Assembly (NCBI GenBank): GCA_958295665.1
Contig: OY282560.1
Coordinates: forward strand, 24,511,653 to 24,575,652
Length of the DNA: 64,000 bases
Direction of reading: 5' to 3'
Source: Tipula vernalis
Lineage: Eukaryota > Arthropoda > Insecta > Diptera > Tipulidae
Under the pieces are notes generated by a model, which was not told the DNA's origin, searched no databases, and worked only from the letters and a program-made list of their open reading frames with translations. How positions within the stretch are numbered: the stretch's first letter is position 1; every line of letters starts with the position of its first letter. The position numbers and the translations under genes were made by a program. Shown here in pieces: positions 34,470-44,636 of this stretch.

Positions 34470-36335
34470 TTGAAAGTTCCTTTAAAAACTATGGATCAAC
34501 TGGACATAGAAGTAGAAAAGTTCATTACAGATATTCAACAATCAGCATGGGAAAGTACTCCTGAAATCAAATCAAGGCTAAAAGGAAATAACTATCCAAT
34601 AGAAATTAGAAATCTCCTTAGGGATAAACGCAAATCCAGAAAAAAATGGCACCAAACTAGAGCTCCACAGGACAAAAAAAGACTAAATAATCTTACTCAA
34701 CAATTAACAAGAGAAATTCAGAAATTAAAAAATGAGTCAGTTAATTTCTACTTAAGTAAGTTAACGAATGATAGTAACACGGATTATTCGCTTTGGAAAG
34801 CAACTAAAACTCTGAAAAGGCCAATAATGTCGATCCATCCTATCAGGAAAATGGATGGAACATGGGCAAGGAAAAACAAAGAAAAAGCTGAAGGTTTTGC
34901 CAATCATCTTGAAAATATATTTCAACCTCATGAATGTCAATTACGAGAAATATTGGATGAAAACATAACACAAATTCTCGAAGATGTCACCCCTACATCG
35001 ACTACTGAAGTAGCAAATGAAATTAAAAACAATTTAAACTTAAAGAAAGCACCAGGGTTTGACCTGATTACCGGAGAAATAATAAAGCAGCTACCGGGAA
35101 AAGCTACGGTAAAGTTAACTAATATCATAAACGCCACATTTAGGTTAAAATATGTACCCAAACTTTGGAAAGTGGCTGAGGTCATCATGATTCCCAAACC
35201 AGGAAAACCGCCACATCTAATAACATCATATAGGCCTATATCGTTGTTGCCGATAATGTCCAAACTCTTTGAAAAGATACTATTAAAAAGGCTTAAACTA
35301 ATAACTGAAAAAAATAATCTAATTCCGAATCACCAATTTGGTTTTCGCAGTGAGCACTCAACTATCGATCAAGTGCATAGAATAACCAATATTATTGAGA
35401 AGACTTTAGAGGAGAAGAGAGTTTGTTCAGCGGTATTTCTTGATGTAGCGCAGGCCTTTGATAAAGTTTGGCACGAAGGATTAATCTACAAACTCAAATT
35501 AATCCTACCGAAACAGTACAGCATAATACTGGAATCATATATAACGGAAAGATATTTCAGGCTTAAGCAAGAAGATGAATATTCAGAGCTTAAGGGAATA
35601 AAAGCAGGAGTTCCACAAGGAAGTGTACTTGGGCCACTTCTGTATTTACTATACACCCGAGATGTCCCAATCCCACAAAACAACATGATAGCCACTTTCG
35701 CCGATGACACAGCTATCATGGCAGTAGGTGACAACAACTCAGATACAGCAGAGCAATTACAAAACGTCATAGAGCAAGTACACAATTGGACAAAAAAATG
35801 GCGCATAAAACTAAATGAAACTAAATCTGTACATGTTGACTTTACGAACAAGAGATTAGTTCATAAACCAGTATATTTAAATAATCAAGAAATACCACAT
35901 GCAAACACTGCCAAATATCTTGGTATGACATTAGACGCTAAACTTCGCTGGAAAGCTCATGTAAAAAAGAAAAGAGGCGAGTTGGAATTAAAATGCAAAA
36001 AAATGTATTGGTTACTGGGAAGAAACTCTCATTTATCAATCCCTAATAAACTTCTGCTTTATAAGCAAATATTGAAGCCTGTTTGGACTTATGGTATACA
36101 GCTGTGGGGATGTACCAAGCAGAGCAACATGGATATTATCCAACGATTCCAAAACAAAGTGCTAAGAAGCATCGTCAACGCACCATGGTTTGTCAGAAAT
36201 AGCGACATCCACAAAGATCTGGGCATAGAACTCATCAAAACCGAAATTATGAAATTTGCTAGAAGTCATGAACAACGGCTACTTCACCATGTCAACATAG
36301 AGGCCAACCAGCTACTGGAAGGCTCAAAAGAGTAA
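34470..36335 (+). pseudogene. Jockey ORF2, reverse transcriptase part (intact frame)
   Basis: This 621-codon open frame is part of ORF2 after the lesions near 34378 and 34437. Reverse transcriptase motifs: KAPGFDLITGE (residues about 193-203), YRPISLLPIMSKLFEK (254-269), FGFRSEHSTIDQ (290-301), VFLDVAQAFDKVWH (322-335), AGVPQGSVLGPLLY (379-392) and catalytic FADD (410-413). KYLGMTLDAKLRW marks the thumb region, and WTYGIQLWG lies in the C-terminal domain. It ends at a TAA (36333-36335). Apart from the two upstream lesions, the domain appears able to fold and catalyse. Confidence 0.93.
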
Positions 36336-36529
36336 AGCCTTTTGAGTTAGTGTAAATCAGTTAAAATAAATCTTTATCTAGCGCACGACAAAAGCGCGAT
36401 CAAATCATAAATATCAAAACTAAGGAGTACATCGATGGATGAACCCTTAAATTTCAGTAAAATTTAGTAATTTAAGTTAGAATAAAATTGCTTATTAGTC
36501 TTAGACTAGATTGTAATTAAAAAAGAAAT

Positions 36530-36550
36530 AATAAAACAGAATTATTTTCC

Positions 36551-36579
<29 letters not shown>
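36530..36579 (+). terminator. Jockey polyadenylation signal and poly(A) tail
   Basis: AATAAA at 36530-36535 is followed 15 bp later by 29 consecutive A residues (36551-36579). This is the expected 3' end of a retrotransposed transcript. Confidence 0.9.
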
Positions 36580-36582
<3 letters not shown>

Positions 36583-36990
36583 AATTTAATTTAATTTAAT
36601 TTAATTTAATTTAATTTAATTTAATTTAATTTAATTTAATTTAATTTAATTTAATTTAATTTAATTTAATTTAATTTAATTTAATTTAATTTAATTTAAT
36701 TTAATTTAATTTAATTTAATTTAATTTAATTTAATTTAATTTAATTTAATTTAATTTAATTTAATTTAATTTAATTTAATTTAATTTAATTTAATACAAT
36801 TTAATTTAATTTAATTTAATTTAATTTAATTTAATTTAATTTAATTTAATTTAATTTAATTTAATTTAATTTAATTTAATTTAATTTAATTTAATTTAAT
36901 TTAATTTAATTTAATTTAATTTAATTTAATTTAATTTAATTTAATTTAATTTAATTTAATTTAATTTAATACAATTTAATTTAATTTAAA
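36580..36990. repeat. Homogeneous TTTAA pentanucleotide array (between Jockey and R1)
   Basis: About 82 units of TTTAA directly follow the Jockey poly(A). Only two ACAATTT-type interruptions occur (near 36795 and 36970). It is much cleaner than the arrays on the outer sides of the two LINEs. Confidence 0.97.
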
Positions 36991-37114
36991 TTAATTTCCC
37001 GTGTGGAGTTTGCCAGCCTTCCATCGGGCGAGTCCCCAGGTGGCGGATAGGGGTACGCCCTAACCGACTCGTCGGCAAGTAGGTGAGAAATAAAATACCA
37101 TTCGCGGACGAAAA

Positions 37115-37900
37115 TTGGCTAGTGGTGTTTCCCCATCTCTAACAACCCTCATGGGAGACGCGAAAAAAGAAAATATTACGGTGCAGGGAGTAGGATCCCT
37201 AGTATCGGTGGCGTTTTGGGGCGAGCAAGCAGGCCCCACGTCGTCGTCATCCAGCGACCGCAATGACTTAGAGGTGGTCCACTTAAGGCGAGGAAACGTA
37301 CGCTGAAGTCCTTGGTGCCATCCGATGAAATGTGTGTCCGGATGACCCTGAAATCATAATTAAGGCTATAATAAAGCCCAACGAGGGAGGAGTGCTCCTC
37401 GAGCTGGACCGCGGTGTAAATCTCGATAAGCTGAAGGACACTGTACTAGCGGCGGGTACACGGCCTGATACCTCGGCTGAAATTTGAAGTCCTTGACTTG
37501 GATAGCCTTACCACCGAACAAGAGGTGATGACGGCAGTTAAGCGTGATTCTAGTGATGTGGCTACAGGTGACGTCAAAGTATCGCTATTCAAAGCTGATA
37601 AGCGAGAGCAAAGGAAAGCGGTCATTGAACTAGATGATCTAGCCGCTAAAAAACTGCTTGCTCAAGGGCGTATTTAAATTGGCTGGGTTTTTCGACGCAT
37701 TATAACTGCGCAGGTCCTGACCGCAGCAATAAGTGTTGGAAGTGTGGCGAAAGTGGGCATAAGGCCGCAGTGTACGAATCGCAACCAAAATGCTATACAT
37801 GCACCGGAAAACCTGGTGGCAACAACCATGTATAAGGAACAGGCAGCTGTGAGACCTTCCAAAGGTTCCTGCGGCGAGCGAAGGGAGGAAATATCCCCAC
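37115..37900 (+). pseudogene. R1-clade ORF1 (gag-like), degenerate
   Basis: Read in several frames. Near 37365-37450 the sequence gives a GGVLLELDRGVNLDKLKD segment, and near 37484-37620 it gives DLDSLTTEQEVMTAVKR and REQRKAVIELDDLAAK. These match the conserved central region of R1-clade ORF1 proteins. CWKCGESGHKA at 37733-37765 is a zinc knuckle whose last Cys appears changed to Tyr, and CYTC follows shortly after. The true start could lie before or at the ATG at 37115. Multiple stops make it a pseudogene. Confidence 0.72.
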
Positions 37901-38460
37901 ATGAAGGTCCTTTAAGGAAACTTGAACGGATGTAGAACTGCGCATGACCTATTGACGCAGCTTGTTTGTGAGGCAGAAGTCCAGTTAGCAGTCGTTTGCG
38001 AGCAATACCAGAACAGAGTCCGCACAAACTGATTCTCAGATACCTCGGGAACTGCAGCAATATGGGTGGTCGATAACCATAAAGTACGCATCGATGCCTG
38101 TGGCTCTGGAAATGGCTACGTCTGGATAAGAAGTCGAAATGTTACGTTCTTTAGTATGTATCTTTTAGCCAATGATACGATCTCGGAGTTTCAATCCAAA
38201 TTGAATGAACTGGCGGACTCTGCTCGTGATGTATCAGGAGAATTGGTGCTAGCCGGAGATTTCAATGCCCGTGCATTAGAATGGGGCATGTCACACCAAG
38301 GTACCAGGCGGAAACATATACTGGAGATGGTCTCAAGACTGGACTTATGCGTGTTAATCGAAGAATCTACGCCAACATACCGAAGGCCAGGTTTCGGCAA
38401 CTCCATACCGGATATATTGTTGGTATCCGCACATCATTGGCAAAAGACTGGAGAGTGATG
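37901..38460 (+). pseudogene. R1-clade ORF2, APE-like endonuclease
   Basis: The frame begins with ATGAAGGTCCTT and an early TAA, followed by NLNGCRTAHDLLTQL, the typical start of R1-clade endonucleases (usually NLNHC). The catalytic Glu block reads AVVCEQYQNR. GELVLAGDFNARALEWG lies at 38237-38287, PTYRRPGFGNSIPDILL near 38370-38420, and DYTVSDHNNISF follows a frameshift near 38445. Another stop lies near 38030. Most catalytic residues are readable. Confidence 0.82.
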
Positions 38461-40040
38461 GATGATTACACCGTTAGCGATCATAATAACATCAGCTTCA
38501 AATTGCACGACGATGAGCGAGAAGTACAGCGAGCGATGTATCGAAATCCATTTAGCTGGAACACTAACAAGTTAGACACCGAAAAGCTCGTTGCGTCTGT
38601 TAAGGTTAGCCTTGCGAGCAATTCACTGGCTTTGCAAGATATTACGAATAGAGTCGAAATTGAGGCTGCTGTTGACCGCATTACACGGCTAGTTCAACAA
38701 GCTTGCGATTCTTTTATGCCACGAAGAAAACAGTGGAATGGCAGGAAGCAGGCTTACTGGTGGACGAACGAGATCGCAGAGTTGAGAAGGAAAGCTATGC
38801 GGCTTATGCGAAGGGCGCAACGAGCTCAGGGTAGAGAAGATGCAATTGCCAAGTCAGCTCAGCACAAAGCGACAAAAAAGAGCCCGGCATGGCTATCCGT
38901 GCGAGCAAAGCACAATGCTGGAGAAACATGTGCAACGAGGTGGATAGCGATCCATGGGGCAGAGGATATAAGCTTGCTACTCGAAAGCTGGGTCTATTGA
39001 GTTCGCACGTCGCGTTGAATGCAGAAACAAGGTCAAATATTGTTGACGCTCTCGTCCCAACACATTTGCAGAGAGTGGAAGACGATAGTGAAAATGAAGT
39101 TGGAGAAATTCCCACATTTACCGAGGGGGATTTGGCATATGCGGTGAACAGCCTGAAAAATAATAAGGCACCTGGGCATGACGGCATCCCAACGGAGGTG
39201 TTGAAAGTTGTTGCTAGTAGATATCAGCAATTACTACTCACATTGTACAATGGATGATTAATAGCAGGAGTATTTCCTTCACGGTGGAAGATGGCCCGTC
39301 TGGTGCTGATAAACAAAGGTAAAGGTGATGACCCCGACTCCCCATCATCATACAGACCTCTCTATATTCTGGACACAATGGGGAAGTTGTTGGACAAGCT
39401 ATTAAAGACTAGGCTAGAAGATGCCATATCGGTTGCCTGTGACTTGCCTCCGAGGCAATATGGTTTTCGGAAGAGACGATCAACTATAAACGCAATAGAG
39501 GAAGTAATTAACGCAGTTAAAGGAGCCGAAAGTGCTTGTCACGCAGCGAGGCCTTTGGTGCTTCTAGCGACATTGGATGTGCGAAATGCTTTCAGCTCGG
39601 CGAGATGGGAAGATATGATCGAGGCGCTACAACGAACTTTCGCTATCCCGAATTATCTTTTGCTTATGATTCGGGACTATTTGGGGAATCGAAGATTGGT
39701 ATATGAGACGTCTGACGGCAAAAAAGTGAAAGAAATTACTGCTGGAGTGGCCCAGTGCTCGATTCTTGGCCCTGATCTGTAGAACGCTATGTACGATAGC
39801 CTGTTGTGACTAGAGATGCCTGACGAAGTATTCCTGGTTATAGGTATGCAGACGATGTGGCTACTGTGATAACATCTAAAAGCGCAGTTTTGGCTCAGTA
39901 CAGGTTAAATCAAGTGATGAGGAAGGTAAACGATTGGATGGATAAGCACGGGCTACAGTTGGCCATCTCAAAAACGGAGATCGTCATGCTCACTAGGCGC
40001 AGAATTTCAACCATTATCCCTATGAAGGTTGGGGCAGTTG
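38461..40040 (+). pseudogene. R1-clade ORF2, reverse transcriptase (broken)
   Basis: The linker contains YWWTNEIAELRRKAMRLMR. After a frameshift near 38880, AIRASKAQCWRNMCNE and NPWG-like DPWGRGYK match the R1 clade. RT motifs are NNKAPGHDGIPTEVLK (near 39162), KMARLVLINKGKG, SYRPLYILDTMGKLLDK, YGFRKRRSTINAIEEV, VLLATLDVRNAFSSARW, and AGVAQCSILGPDL (normally PQGS). Stops replace Trp codons near 39255 and 39779. The catalytic YADD is readable in a shifted frame near 39844. The thumb block CMTRRRIST-like sequence ends near 40050. Confidence 0.85.
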
Positions 40041-40658
40041 AGGTAATTTAGAAGATAATGACGAAATATCTGGGGAGTACTTTAGATAATCGTCTAACTT
40101 CCTGAGAGCATATCCGGAGAACTTGTGACCGAGCATCAAAAGTGACTGTATGGCTAAGCAGATTGATGGCAAACATAGGGGGGCCATCGATTGAGCGCTT
40201 AATTTGGAAGTAAAGATTCTACGGTGAGAGCCCGCAGCATTACGCTTGTGGCATGGCAGGATCGATGGAAAGGGTTGAGTAGTGGTCGATGGACAAGCCG
40301 ATTGATTCGGGACCTTGGTTCCTGGATTAATCGTGGTCACGGAGAGCTCGATTTCTTTACATGCCAGGTTTTTACTGGGCATGGCTATTTTGATGCCTAT
40401 TTGTATAAGATGGGAAAACTGATGTCACCTCAATGTCGATACTGCCCAGAAGAGTGTGATGACGTTTGTCATACAATCTTTCGGTGCGGTAGGTTCTTTG
40501 AAGAAAGAAGACGGCTCGCCTTAGTATTAAACGGGGTCACACCTGACACCATTGTTGAAGCGATTCTACGGTCTGATGTAGCGTGGCGAGCTTTCGCACA
40601 CTACGTTGGGTCAGTACTGTGGCAGAAGCGAAGTTATGGTTGTTTGGCGGACCGTTAA
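40041..40658 (+). pseudogene. R1-clade ORF2 C-terminal domain with CCHC finger
   Basis: After the RT the frame reads to RGHGELDFFTCQVFTGHGY and then CRYCPEECDDVCHTIFRC near 40435-40488. This is the CCHC-type finger at the C-terminus of R1-clade ORF2 proteins, used in RNA or target binding. The frame ends with a TAA at 40656-40658. The 3' untranslated part (about 200 bp) precedes the TTTAA array. Confidence 0.85.
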
Positions 40659-40866
40659 CAAAATAAGGTTAGAAGAATGTAAATGGGGGCCCCAAAATGG
40701 ATAGCAGCGCGGACCAGACCGAAGTAATGCAAAAGCGGTTTCAGTCTGGGCTCTCCATGGCATGTAGGAGACTTTTTGGGTGAGTAAAAACGTCACACTG
40801 TCAAGTGAGGTTCATCTTCACTTGGCATTGGCTTTTTAAAAGATTCAACTCCTACAATAAAAAATA

Positions 40867-41663
40867 AAATAAAAAACAAATTAAATTAAATCAATATAGT
40901 TTTTAATTTAATTTAATTTAATTTAATTTAGTCTAGTTTAATTAAATTAAATTAAATTTAATTTAATTTAATTTAATATAATTTAATTGAATTGAATTGA
41001 ATTGAATTGAATTGAATTGAATTGAATTGAATTGAATTGAATTGAATTTAATTTAATTTAATTTAATTTAATTTATTTTAATTTAATTTAATTTATTTTA
41101 ATTTAATATAATTTTTAATTTAATTTAATTTAATTTAATATAATTTTTAATTTAATTTAATTTAATTTTATTTTATTTAATTTAATTTAATTTAATTTAT
41201 TTTAATTTAATTTATTTTAAATTTAAATTAATTTAATTTAAGTTAATTTACTTTAATTTAATTTAATTTATTTTAATTCGATTCGATTCAATTTAATTTA
41301 ATTTAATTGAATTTAATATAATATAATTTAATTTAATTTATTTTAATTTAATCTAATTTAGTTTAGTTTAATAAATTGAATTGAATTGAATTTAATTTAA
41401 TTGAATTGAATTGAATAGAATTGACTTGAATTGAATTGAATTGAATTGAATTGAATTGCATTGAATTGAATTTAATTGCATAGAATTGAATTGAATTGAA
41501 TTGAATTGCATTGCATTGAATTGAATTGAATTGAATTGAATTGAATTGAATTAAATTGAACTGTATTAAATTGAATTGGATTGAATTGAATTGAATTGAA
41601 TTGAATTGAATTAAGTTGAATTTAATTTAATTTAATTTAATTTAATTTAATTTAATTTAAATT
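40867..41663. repeat. TTTAA/TTGAA pentanucleotide array (right of R1)
   Basis: Degenerate TTTAA units interspersed with two blocks of TTGAA units (about 40987-41048 and 41380-41615). TTTTAAT and TTCGA variants are also present. Copies of one variant are clustered, not scattered. Confidence 0.93.
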
Positions 41664-41894
41664 TTTAACGATAACCTCTCTACTCTTAGATCATAACAAA
41701 ATTACTCGTTATGATCTAACAGTAATAAAAATACTGGGTTTGCAAACTCCAGGTTTGATCCTAAGAATGTTGAAATTTTTTTTTTTTTTTCATCTCTGAC
41801 TTTACTTAGGAGAAAGTAAATTGATTAATTCGAGTTTGATTAATTTTCGATGAACTCCAATTTGGCTGAACTCTCTCACTTCATAAAAAGAACT
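41664..41894. other. Short non-coding stretch
   Basis: Contains a run of thymines near 41780. It includes an inverted match around TAACGATAACC and GTTATGATC, which is too weak to name. No gene. Confidence 0.4.
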
Positions 41895-42345
41895 CTAGAT
41901 ATGAGTGTTGCATTCTATTCCGCTGCGGCAATGACAATTATCAAGAGTAATAAAAACTGATGGGTCATGAAAATCCTTTCCACGACAAAAAATTAACCCA
42001 AGCTTTTTAAGCGCCTTAGCACAAGCTGCAATGATATTGTTGTCAATTTTTAACTTCGAATCAAAAATTATGGCCATATCATGGATCTCATTAATCCCCT
42101 CCAATATTAGATCATTAATGCTACAAGGATTTTGCACATTTTTCTAGTATATCACTTCACAACACACTTTGTCACATTAAGTATTAACTTATTAAGGTTG
42201 GCGTTGAACCAGATTTTCATATCATCAGCATATTAGTGATATTTACAAGATAGAATGGTTGGTACGTCGTTAATAAAACTTAGAAAGAGTAGGAGACCCA
42301 AGGTGAATCACTGAGGTACATCAGATCTAATATAATTTATAGAAT
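41895..42345 (-). pseudogene. LINE reverse transcriptase fragment (Jockey/CR1-like)
   Basis: On the minus strand from about 42330, a degenerate PQGS-LGxLLF-like block is followed by FINDVPTILSC and the catalytic YADDMKIW near 42240, read in a slightly shifted frame. NKLILNVTKCVV follows. Then the open frame 42137-41895 contains DMAIIFDSKLKIDNN and KALKKLGLIFCRGKDFHD, the thumb region. No poly(A) is visible. It is 5' and 3' truncated and could derive from the same family as the LINE at 19-21 kb, but I cannot show that. Confidence 0.72.
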
Positions 42346-44298
42346 TTTTTCACAGCCAGTTAATTGACTCAAGTTGTCTTTGGATTTTAGTTTAATCGCT
42401 TTGTGATACATTTCGGATACTTGTATAGTATGTTAAAATATTTAGGATTGGAGGAATATTTCTTACCAGCATCACTAACCTCACAACAAATGAAAATTTA
42501 ATAGATTTGCGATAGTTTAATACGGTATCCATTTATACCTGAGGAATTGAAGGTCCGTAAAGAAACAGGGTATAATTAATATAGTTCTGGTTGACATAGA
42601 GGTTTTATTAGGATTCGTAAACTAAAAGGTAAACAAAAAGATTCTCCTTCTCAAATGTGAAAGTGATTACCTTCAGAAATGAATAATTTAATACTCTAAA
42701 TACGTATAAATGCTGCAACGGAAGATCTTTTGTCTCAACAACTAAAAAAGAAGGATTTCTAACCCCCTCCTCCCCTTCCCCCTCCTTCCTCCCCTCCCCC
42801 AAAAACAGATCTATGACAAGCCGTAAAACACAATTGACTAAACAATTTAACATCAATTGAAGGTTTTGCAACGGTTACTGCCTCATTCTAATTAACTTTT
42901 CACAAAACACTTGATAACCGTTTAACCATACACGAAGAAATTTTTCCAATTCACATAATTTTCACGTATCCATAAAAATTTTCCTGTTGAAGAAGAATGT
43001 CCCATTAGAGGTAAAAATATTGGTAACCATTACCGAATATAAACAATATTGATCCTGCTTGTTCAGCTTTTGACAAACGATTTTGCTACTTAGGGCTAAC
43101 CTTGTAAATTTTGTATCATGAATCGTGTGAATCTAATGAATCTTATGAATTTTATAAATCCTATTGAAATCTTATGAGATCTTGTTAGTATTTCGAAAAT
43201 ATCTGCCGAGCTCATTTCTAACAATTATAGGACGAAGAAAATTTGTACACAGATGGTTTTGCTATTTATCATATTGAAGTATCTTGTACCGTTCGTAAAG
43301 AAAATATCGTATGATGGCTACACCTCCAGTTTAGACCTATACCCATTTTATAAAAGCGTAGACAATTTAATTTATCGAAAGGAAGAAACAACAGAAGAAA
43401 ACAGGATATTAAAGTAATTATATTGATTATTTTAGACACAGGCTGGCAAGCACAGGCAATATTAAACTGATGAATTCAGATTAAAAAAAATTAAATGTAA
43501 TAAAATCGTTCAATTGAAACACTGATTTTTACAATGTTCTGCTTCCTCTTTTCATTCTTGCTATTACATACATTTTAATGATGGGCATTAATTACGAGCG
43601 TGTTTTTCTTTTTCATTAAAATATTATATTATAGTGTTGGAGAGATAACTGATTTAATTTGTGCTGCTTCCATCGTTCCATGCAAGACGGTGGTAGTAAA
43701 AATAATCTACTTTGTGTTTTATTATCCAGGAGTTGTCAAATCTTTAAATTTTTGTATCTTGAAAATTGTACGACTGTACAAGTATTTGGTATCGTTTCCT
43801 TTAACAATTGAAGTCTTACATAAAACACCATTTGGAATTTGGCATTCACAGTTGAATAAACATACCGAAAATATTAAATTAGTGGTAAAAAAGGGAGACA
43901 AGGTTACATGAATAAGAATCGTGCGAATGGCAAATTTATGATCTTACCAATGATAACAAATAAATATCTCAGGTTCGTGGTAAGCGGTGAAAAATGACAC
44001 CGTCTCCAACACAGATTGTTTATTTGGTTTACTATTGCAAATAGATCAAATTAGAATATATGAAATATTTTTCAGGTCTGGTAAAATTTAATCAGTACAG
44101 TGTTTCCGTATTCTCTTCTGATGCAACGTGTTTTATTTTTTTATTGTTAAGGTTATATCTGTAGTTTAGAATAGAATAAGTGACTAAAATATTGTAATTT
44201 GTGCTAGTATTACAATCATCAATCATCTTAAATGTACTGATATTGTAGCTTGTCTAAAAATGGTGTAAATTGTCCTCAAACAATTTTATTGAAAAACC
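42346..44298. other. Non-coding stretch with simple-sequence tracts
   Basis: A pyrimidine tract rich in CCCCTCC lies at 42763-42803. A short copy of the 9-bp TATGAATCT-type repeat lies at 43118-43195. The 103-codon frame at 43600-43911 is hydrophobic and unrecognised and may be chance. The 3' internal part of the LTR element below may lie in the last few hundred bases. Confidence 0.45.
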
Positions 44299-44318
44299 AA
44301 GGGGAAAGGGGGGGGGGG
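44299..44318 (+). other. Polypurine tract of an LTR retrotransposon
   Basis: AAGGGGAAAGGGGGGGGGG is an uninterrupted purine run directly before the TG of the LTR. Such a tract primes plus-strand synthesis, which suggests this LTR is a 3' LTR in plus orientation. Confidence 0.6.
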
Positions 44319-44636
44319 TGTAGTATATAAAAATATACCGATAGGTATATACAAATATACGGATTCGAAGTCAAGGTGTCTTTGGTATATAAGGGAATTT
44401 TAGGGGTTTTGTAAATTATTGTGGAAGTGCTTTATGAGATTTGTGCAATTTTTGTTGTGAAATGTGCTACCATAAATGACAATCGATTTGCTCGACAGAA
44501 CTGCTACGATCCTCTACCAGGGTTTCCCTGAGCTATTGTGGACTGTAAATAAAAACTTTTTTGTTAAAATTTTAAGTGATTGTTTTATTCCCAATCCAGT
44601 GCTCCGGCACTTGACTGATAATTCAAAATCATAACA
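44319..44636 (+). mobile_element. LTR (probably Gypsy 3' LTR), plus orientation
   Basis: The segment begins TGTAGTATATAAAAATATACC and ends AATCATAACA, giving TG...CA boundaries. It contains a TATA-like GGTATATAAGGG near 44384, an AATAAA-type GTAAATAAAAAC near 44546, and CCCAATCCAGTG near 44590. That last motif is shared with the LTR-like sequence at 21190-21683. The preceding polypurine tract supports the call. No recognisable internal coding sequence remains on its left. Confidence 0.55.

Larger units (their letters stand above)
31842..36579 (+). mobile_element. Nearly complete Jockey-type non-LTR retrotransposon
   Basis: The element has a 5' untranslated leader of about 170 bp, a gag-like ORF1, an endonuclease-reverse transcriptase ORF2, an AATAAA signal and a 29-A tail. 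It sits between two TTTAA arrays, so a target duplication cannot be distinguished from the repeat. Only a few lesions are visible: two frameshifts in ORF1, and one stop plus one frameshift in ORF2. This points to a fairly recent insertion. The RT and gag motifs fit the Jockey clade. Confidence 0.92.
36997..40866 (+). mobile_element. R1-clade non-LTR retrotransposon, degenerate, inside TTTAA arrays
   Basis: The element starts with a G+C-richer 5' leader (CCCGTGTGGAGTTTGCC) right after the TTTAA array and ends near ACAATAAAAAATAAAATA before another array. ORF1 has a zinc-knuckle region and ORF2 has an APE endonuclease, a reverse transcriptase and a C-terminal CCHC finger, a combination typical of the R1 clade. 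Base composition is clearly less A+T-rich than its surroundings. Several frameshifts and stops are present. R1-clade members known from other insects include site-specific elements (rDNA, telomeric repeats, simple repeats); specificity for TTTAA here is only a hypothesis. Confidence 0.85.

Noticed and set aside
34937..35851. Long minus-strand frames opposite the Jockey reverse transcriptase
   Set aside because: Shadow frames of the real plus-strand gene.
42763..42803. Pyrimidine tract as a polypurine tract or origin
   Set aside because: No LTR boundary lies next to it on either strand; treated as a simple tract.
43600..43911. 103-codon plus-strand hydrophobic frame
   Set aside because: No recognised domain. 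It could in principle belong to an env-like region before the LTR, but nothing specific supports this.
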